Source: Burkholderia oklahomensis C6786
GTDB taxonomy: Bacteria > Pseudomonadota > Gammaproteobacteria > Burkholderiales > Burkholderiaceae
Length of the DNA: 64,000 bases
Assembly: GCF_000959365.1 (NCBI RefSeq)
Contig: NZ_CP009555.1
Coordinates: 558,001-622,000 of the forward strand
Direction of reading: 5' to 3'
The notes beneath the pieces were generated by a model. That model worked only from the letters and a program-made list of their open reading frames with translations. It ran no database searches and had not been told where the DNA came from. The position numbers and the translations under genes were made by a program. How positions within the stretch are numbered: the stretch's first letter is position 1; each line of letters opens with the position of its first letter. Below are positions 59,333-64,000 of the stretch, in pieces.

Positions 59333-60484
59333 ATGGGCATCCTGTCGTCTCCGCTCGACGCGAGCGCCACCGAGTGGGACGCGCTCGTCGCGCGCGCCGA
59401 GCGCCCGACGCCCTTTCTGAAGCACGCCTTCCTGAGCGCGCTGCACCGCGCGGGCTGCGCGGTCGACGGCACCGGCTGGGCGCCCCGCTTCGTCACGCTG
59501 ACGGACGGCGCGGCGGGCGCGCTCGTCGCGGCCGCGCCCGTCTACACGAAGAGCCATTCGTATGGCGAATACGTGTTCGACTGGGCGTGGGCCGACGCGT
59601 ATCAGCGCAACGCGCTGCCGTACTACCCGAAGCTGCTGTGCGCGGTGCCGTTCATGCCCGTGCAAGGCAGCCGGCTCCTCGCCGTCGGCGACGACGCGCG
59701 CCGCCGGCTCGCCGCGACGCTCGTCGCGCTCGCCGAGCAGAGCGACGTGTCGTCGCTGCACGTGCTGTTTCCGAGCGACGACGAGGCGCGCGTGCTCGCC
59801 GACATGGGGATGATGCTGCGCGAAGGCGTCCAGTTCCATTGGCTGAACGACGGCTATCGCGACTTCGACGAATTTCTCGGCACGCTCGAACAGAAGAAGC
59901 GCAAGAACATCCGCGCGGAGCGCCGCAAGGTCGCGGAAGCCGGCGTCACGTTCCGCCGCGTGCGCGGCGAGCACGCGACCGACGCCGACTGGCGCTTCTT
60001 CACGCGCTGCTACCGGCAGACGTACCGCGAGCACTTTTCGAGCCCGTACCTGAATCTCGGCTTCTTCCGCGAGATCGGCGCGACGATGCCGGAGAACCTG
60101 CTGCTCGTGATCGCCGAGCGCGACGGCCGGCCGATCGCGAGCGCGCTCGCCGTCTATCAGCGCGAAGCGGCGGGCGGCGGCACGCTGTACGGCCGTTACT
60201 GGGGCGCGCTCGAACACGTGCCGTGCCTGCACTTCGAGGCCGCGTACTACCAGTTGCTCGAGTTCTGCATCGACGAGCGGCTCGACACGTTCGAAGGCGG
60301 CGCGCAAGGCGAGCACAAGCTCGCGCGCGGCTTCATGCCGACCGTCACGCGCTCCGCGCACTGGCTCGCGCATCCGGCGTTCGCCGACGCGGTCGGCCGC
60401 TTCCTCGCGCAGGAGACGAACCAGATCCACGCGTACGTCGACGAGCTGCGCGAGCACAATCCGTTCAAGGACGGCGAGCGCTGA
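59333..60484 (+). CDS. GNAT/FemAB-like acyltransferase (COG3146, DUF482)
   Basis: A 383-residue protein with two GNAT-fold halves as in FemAB/peptidoglycan-type aminoacyl transferases. The family hallmarks PTPFLKHAFLSALH, SYGEYVFDWAWADAYQ and YYPKLLCAVPFMPVQGSRLL are present, as are QKKRKNIRAERRKV and LYGRYWGALEHVPCLHFEAAYY. The exact substrate of COG3146 proteins is unknown. The ATG at 59333 is the first after which similarity begins. It is divergent from nadE. Confidence 0.85.
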   Translation: MGILSSPLDASATEWDALVARAERPTPFLKHAFLSALHRAGCAVDGTGWAPRFVTLTDGAAGALVAAAPVYTKSHSYGEYVFDWAWADAYQRNALPYYPKLLCAVPFMPVQGSRLLAVGDDARRRLAATLVALAEQSDVSSLHVLFPSDDEARVLADMGMMLREGVQFHWLNDGYRDFDEFLGTLEQKKRKNIRAERRKVAEAGVTFRRVRGEHATDADWRFFTRCYRQTYREHFSSPYLNLGFFREIGATMPENLLLVIAERDGRPIASALAVYQREAAGGGTLYGRYWGALEHVPCLHFEAAYYQLLEFCIDERLDTFEGGAQGEHKLARGFMPTVTRSAHWLAHPAFADAVGRFLAQETNQIHAYVDELREHNPFKDGER

Positions 60485-61235
60485 CCACGACGCGACGCCC
60501 GCGCGCGCCTCGTCCCGCGGCCGGCAGTCGCGCTCGCGCGGCACACCGGCTTCCAAAACGGCATTGCCATTCATTTCCCTTAACAGGTTATGCGAGATAT
60601 TTGATTATCATTCGTTCCAAATCGGAAATTGAAAGATTATTCGGTTGCAATATTCGTACAAAACCCCCAGACTTTCGTTGCGCTTAATGCGCACCGAAAT
60701 AGAGAGAAACGGATTTCATTCGCTTTCGTCCCTGTTTCTGATTTTCAGAATCGATATTCTGAAAATCGATAAAAACGTTCAAATTCCAGGGCCACCCGCT
60801 AGCTTCACCCTTCGGCGCACCGCCTGACGCGGTCGGAGAGGATGGGGAGACATTTTGATCTTTTGGTTGAGAATCTTCACGCGGATTATCAATTAGGAGT
60901 ATTAAATGATGTCATTCCATCTGCCGATTCCAAACGGCATGCGCCGACCATTCTTATCGCTCGATATCAGTCCCGAAACGCCGTTTGAAATGGCGTCTTC
61001 GAAACCAGCGTGGCGGCGCAAGCCATCGGGCTTCCCGCCCCCCGGCGCTCGCCGAGCGGCCCGCGCGGCGAGCGCCGCTCCGGCCACTGGCCTGCCGCCC
61101 GCCACGCGCCTCGACACGCGCGCCCACTAACCAACGCCCCCGACGATCTCGGGCAAGCGCTGCGCGCCGCCCGAGGCGGCGGGGCTTGCGTCGCGCGCGC
61201 CAGGCGCGACGCACCCAACTCATCGGTCCGCGCTC
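60485..61235. other. AT-rich intergenic region between acyltransferase and DHA2 genes
   Basis: About 750 bp. From about 60560 to 60910 base composition drops well below the genome norm, and a perfect 11-bp inverted repeat sits at 60741-60766. Small frames at 60645-60827 and 60906-61130 lack ribosome sites and typical codon use. It could hold a small RNA, a regulator site or a remnant of acquired DNA. Confidence 0.5.
60741..60766. repeat. Perfect 11-bp inverted repeat in AT-rich spacer
   Basis: ATTTTCAGAAT (60741-60751) and ATTCTGAAAAT (60756-60766) flank CGAT, followed by CGATAAAAA. It may be a terminator-like hairpin, a small-RNA stem or a protein site. Confidence 0.7.
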
Positions 61236-62630
61236 ATGCCCAACACCTCTTCCCGAACGACGCTGCTATGGATCGTCGCCACCGCGTTCTTCATGCAGTC
61301 CGTCGACACGACCATCGTCAACACGGCGCTGCCGTCGATCGCCCACGCGCTCGGCCAGGACGCGCTCTCGATGCACGGCGTCGTCACCGCCTACACACTG
61401 ACGATGGCCACACTCACACCCGCGTCCGGCTGGTTCGCGGATCGCTTTGGCACGCGTCGCGTGTTCTTCGTCGCGATTGTCGTGTTCGCGCTCGGCTCGC
61501 TGTGCTGCTCGGCCGCGACGAGCGCGACGCAGCTCATCGTCGCCCGGGTGCTACAAGGCATCGGCGGCTCGATGCTGCTGCCGATCGGCCGGCTCGCGGT
61601 ACTGCGCGGCGTGCCCGGCGACGAATACGTGGCCGCGCTCGCGTTCGTGTCGATCTTCGGCCAGATCGGGCCGATCCTCGGCCCAACGCTCGGCGGCTGG
61701 CTCACGCAGTCGATGTCGTGGTACTGGGTGTTCCTCGTCAACCTGCCGATCTGCGCGGTCGGCCTCGTCGCCGTCCACCGCTACATGCCGCGCGACGAGC
61801 CGATCGATCCTCCGCCGTTCGACTACACGGGCTACACGCTGCTGTCGATCGCGATGATCGCCGGCTCGCTCGCGATCGACTCGTTGTCCGACGGCGGCTA
61901 CACGGACTGGACCGTCGGCGTGACCGCGATCGCCGCGGCTGCGGCGATCGTGTACGTCGCCCATGCGCGCAGGCGCGCGAATCCGCTCTTCCGGCTCGAA
62001 CTCTTGCGCGAACCGAACTTCGCAGTCGGCCTCGCCGGCAACCTAGTCTCGCGGATCGGCATCGGCGCGACGCCCTTCCTGCTGCCGCTGATGATGCAGC
62101 TCGAATTCGGCTATTCTCCGTTGCGCTCGGGGCTCATGCTCGTGCCAGCCGCCATCGCGGGTGTGATCGCGAAGCCGTGGATCGCGCCGCTCGTTCGCCG
62201 CTACGGCTATCGTACGTTTCTGTTCGTCAACACACTGATCGTCGGCGCCGTGATCGCGCTGTTCGCGGCCATCGGCCCCGACACGCCGCTCGTCGCCGAA
62301 ATGGCGCTGATTGCGATCTTCGGCGCGATCAACTCGATTCAGATCGCGGCAATGAACAGCGTGACGCTGAAAGGCCTGCCGCACCGCGACGCGGCGAGCG
62401 GCAACAGCCTGTATTCGATGGTGCAGATGTTGTCGATGGGGCTCGGCGCGTCGGTGGGAAGCGGGCTCACGAGCCTGTTCGGCGAGCAGACCGGCTCGGC
62501 GCTGCTCGGCTTCAAGCTGAGCTTCGTCTGCGTCGGCGCGGTGACGCTCGTGTCCGCGGCGATCTTCCGGCGAATCCAGGAAGCGCCCGTGACGCGCACG
62601 CGGCCCGGCCACGCGGTCGCGCACCGCTAG
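61236..62630 (+). CDS. DHA2-family MFS transporter, EmrB/MdtD-like
   Basis: A 464-residue protein with predicted 13-14 membrane segments. Helix 1 carries MQSVDTTIVNTALPSIAHAL (motif D1 of DHA2 pumps). ADRFGTRRVFFVAIV is loop motif A, and GPTLGGWLTQSMSWYWVFLVN is motif C, typical of exporters. It is a different subgroup from the pump at 35598. It lies alone after the AT-rich spacer; the downstream GIY-YIG gene begins 104 bp later. Drug or metabolite export is inferred from motif C. Confidence 0.88.
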   Translation: MPNTSSRTTLLWIVATAFFMQSVDTTIVNTALPSIAHALGQDALSMHGVVTAYTLTMATLTPASGWFADRFGTRRVFFVAIVVFALGSLCCSAATSATQLIVARVLQGIGGSMLLPIGRLAVLRGVPGDEYVAALAFVSIFGQIGPILGPTLGGWLTQSMSWYWVFLVNLPICAVGLVAVHRYMPRDEPIDPPPFDYTGYTLLSIAMIAGSLAIDSLSDGGYTDWTVGVTAIAAAAAIVYVAHARRRANPLFRLELLREPNFAVGLAGNLVSRIGIGATPFLLPLMMQLEFGYSPLRSGLMLVPAAIAGVIAKPWIAPLVRRYGYRTFLFVNTLIVGAVIALFAAIGPDTPLVAEMALIAIFGAINSIQIAAMNSVTLKGLPHRDAASGNSLYSMVQMLSMGLGASVGSGLTSLFGEQTGSALLGFKLSFVCVGAVTLVSAAIFRRIQEAPVTRTRPGHAVAHR

Positions 62631-62733
62631 CCGCGCGACCGGGGGGCCGCCGCCAGATGAACCGACGGGCGAATCGCGCGCTCGCGCCGCGCAATTTCTG
62701 CGACACTGGCGGCTTCGCATCACGCCGCCCTTC

Positions 62734-63414
62734 ATGTCCTGGTACCTGTATCTGATCGAATGCGCGGACGGCAGCGTCTACACCGGCATCACGACCGACG
62801 TCGCCGCACGCTTCGCGCAGCACGCGCAAGGCAAGGGCGCGCGCTACACGCGCGCGCGCAAGCCGAAGGCCGTGCTCGCGTCGTTCGAGCTCGCCGATCG
62901 CTCGAGCGCGTCGCGCGCCGAATATTGGGTCAAGCGGCTCACCGCCGCGCAAAAGCGCGAGCTCGCGGCGGGCGGGCGCACGCTCGAGTCGGTGCTGCCG
63001 GCGGCGGTTGTCGTCGAAGAAGGCGACGCGGCGGCGACGGATGCCGGGGCGGCGGCGGGCGCGAGCGAAGTCGCGGATGCGGCGAACGTCGTCGCGGCGG
63101 TCGCGGCGTCGGGAGCATCGAGGGCGGCGTCTCGTCGCGATGTTGCTCGGGCGCTCGGTACGTCTGATGCGATCGAGGCGGCTGAAGTGGCTGAAGTGCA
63201 AAAGGTGTCGAAGCCATCGAAGCCATCGAAGCCATCGAAGCCATCGAAGCCATCAGCGGTTTCGGGTGCCGCCAATGGAGCAAAAACCATTCGCGCGGCC
63301 GCGGCAAGCGCGAACACGACCGCGGACACGAACAAAAACAAGCACACGACCGAATCCGCCGCGTCACTCCGCCTCCGCCGCGCGCGCACCAAACAAAACC
63401 GCGCGGCCTCGTGA
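62734..63414 (+). CDS. GIY-YIG domain protein (YhbQ/UPF0213-like) with repeat-bearing tail
   Basis: A 226-residue protein. Residues 1-90 are a GIY-YIG nuclease-type domain (WYLYLIECADGSVYTGITTD, ARKPKAVLASFELADRSSAS, SRAEYWVKRL). The remaining ~135 residues are a low-complexity Ala/Val/Ser/Lys tail containing a run of Lys-Pro-Ser units encoded by the 9-bp repeat at 63211. Typical UPF0213 proteins are ~90-100 residues, so the tail is an extension. Its 3' end overlaps the hairpin that probably ends ppa transcription from the other strand. Confidence 0.85.
   Translation: MSWYLYLIECADGSVYTGITTDVAARFAQHAQGKGARYTRARKPKAVLASFELADRSSASRAEYWVKRLTAAQKRELAAGGRTLESVLPAAVVVEEGDAAATDAGAAAGASEVADAANVVAAVAASGASRAASRRDVARALGTSDAIEAAEVAEVQKVSKPSKPSKPSKPSKPSAVSGAANGAKTIRAAAASANTTADTNKNKHTTESAASLRLRRARTKQNRAAS
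63211..63254 (+). repeat. 9-bp in-frame tandem repeat, about five copies
   Basis: The unit AAGCCATCG is repeated four times exactly, with a fifth 8-bp copy, coding Lys-Pro-Ser repeats in the GIY-YIG protein tail. A unit of three codons means copy-number change keeps the frame. Confidence 0.9.
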
Positions 63415-63431
63415 CGAGACACGCGCGGTTT
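63396..63431 (-). terminator. Hairpin terminator of ppa, inside the 3' end of the GIY-YIG gene
   Basis: AAACCGCGCG (63396-63405) and CGCGCGGTTT (63422-63431) form a perfect 10-bp stem. On the minus strand it is followed by a T-rich run (TTTTGTTT), the right orientation for the ppa transcript. Confidence 0.75.
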
Positions 63432-63462
63432 CGCGCAACCGGACGGCGCCGCGGGCGCCGGC

Positions 63463-63990
63463 TTACTTCTTGAAGTTCGCGACGCCTTCGGTGATTTCCT
63501 TGTGCGCGGCGTCGATGCCGTCCCAGCCTTCGACCTTCACCCACTTGCCCTTCTCGAGCGCCTTGTACTGCTCGAAGAAGTGCTTGATCTGGTCCTTCAG
63601 GTAACCGGGCACGTCGTCGATCGACTTGAGGTTGGCCGTCATCGGGCAGACCTTGTCGTGCGGCACCGCGACGAGCTTCGCGTCGACGCCCGATTCGTCG
63701 GTCATCTTCAGCATGCCGAGCGCGCGCGCGCGGACGACCGAGCCCGCGAGCAGCGGGAACGGCGTGATGACGAGCACGTCGACGGGGTCGCCGTCGCCCG
63801 ACAGCGTCTGCGGAATGAAGCCGTAGTTCACCGGATAGCGCATGCCCGTGCCGATGAAGCGATCGACGACGAGGAGACCGAGTTCCTTGTCGGCTTCGTA
63901 CTTGACCGGCTCGCTTTGCGCCGGGATCTCGATGATCACGTTGAAGTCTTGCGGCAGATCCTTGCCGGCCGGGACGTTGCTGAAGCTCAT
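63463..63990 (-). CDS. ppa: Inorganic pyrophosphatase
   Basis: A 175-residue family I soluble pyrophosphatase that hydrolyses PPi to phosphate. It has the signature [10 protein letters not shown] with catalytic metal-binding acidic residues, [18 protein letters not shown] upstream, and [20 protein letters not shown] carrying the other ligands (quoted in part). Length and sequence match the hexameric bacterial type. Its start is 10 bp from the right window edge, so the promoter is outside. Confidence 0.96.
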   Translation of the reverse strand: MSFSNVPAGKDLPQDFNVIIEIPAQSEPVKYEADKELGLLVVDRFIGTGMRYPVNYGFIPQTLSGDGDPVDVLVITPFPLLAGSVVRARALGMLKMTDESGVDAKLVAVPHDKVCPMTANLKSIDDVPGYLKDQIKHFFEQYKALEKGKWVKVEGWDGIDAAHKEITEGVANFKK

Positions 63991-64000
63991 GAGCGTTCTC

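Noticed and set aside
60645..60827. 60-codon frame in the AT-rich spacer
   Set aside because: No ribosome site and the frame spans the perfect inverted repeat.
60906..61130. 74-codon frame before the DHA2 gene
   Set aside because: Start lacks a good ribosome site, no motif; the second half is Ala/Arg/Pro low-complexity typical of noncoding GC-rich DNA.

Overview
The window is high-GC (roughly two-thirds G+C by eye) proteobacterial chromosome with the gene content, codon use and neighbourhoods of a Burkholderia of the pseudomallei group (B. pseudomallei / thailandensis / mallei / oklahomensis). Pointers are parE-parC beside an ABC-F gene, a GlnB-type PII gene beside glutamine-dependent nadE, a GI-insertion tRNA-Arg(CCU), rpsU, ecotin, an OmpC-type porin and ppa. 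The species call is inference; the gene families are read directly. Most genes are ordinary core or lineage-conserved genes. Because of the GC bias nearly every real gene carries long antisense and frame-shifted open frames, which were ignored.

Layout. 1-12 kb: end of a PhzF-like gene, a Cache-GGDEF-EAL c-di-GMP protein, a chromate transporter, an acetylpolyamine amidohydrolase, an amidohydrolase/MFS pair with a divergent LysR gene, and a PACE-family efflux gene with its own divergent LysR regulator, whose intergenic region holds two clean LysR-type operators. 12-20 kb: topoisomerase IV (parC, parE), an ABC-F ATPase, a DUF4399 protein, rubredoxin and tRNA-Arg(CCU).

20.2-26.8 kb is a small genomic island inserted at the 3' end of the tRNA. 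It is bounded by an imperfect ~70-bp direct repeat that starts in the tRNA T-arm. It carries an AbiE-like (type IV toxin-antitoxin-like) gene pair with a repeat-rich promoter, a serine recombinase next to a res-like site, and a retron-like locus: a small HEPN-like protein, a winged-helix protein, an msr-msd-like RNA and a reverse transcriptase, all on the minus strand. The RNA call rests on 11-nt complementary a1/a2 ends, an msr-like hairpin and a perfect 16-bp msd-like stem lying just before the RT. This is the most interesting locus in the window: a retron with an effector pair I do not recognise as a standard type.

27-42 kb holds rpsU, a lysozyme inhibitor (Ivy), a methyltransferase-like protein, a PBP7-like peptidase with a very basic linker, ecotin, small secreted proteins and lipoproteins, a PEBP protein, a DHA2 efflux pump, a P-loop ATPase overlapping otsA, and a tandem pair of paralogous lipoproteins. 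42-50 kb has an ABC importer (ATPase plus fused double permease, no binding protein nearby), a small conserved protein, an OmpR/EnvZ-like two-component pair divergent from a Spy/CpxP-like gene with two CpxR-like boxes between them, and a pirin. 50-64 kb has a complete basic-amino-acid ABC importer (HisJ-Q-M-P type), a polyamine-acetyltransferase-like GNAT with a divergent LysR gene and a perfect T-N11-A palindrome, a porin, glnB, nadE, a COG3146 acyltransferase-like gene, a second DHA2 pump, a GIY-YIG protein with an in-frame repeat tail, and ppa.
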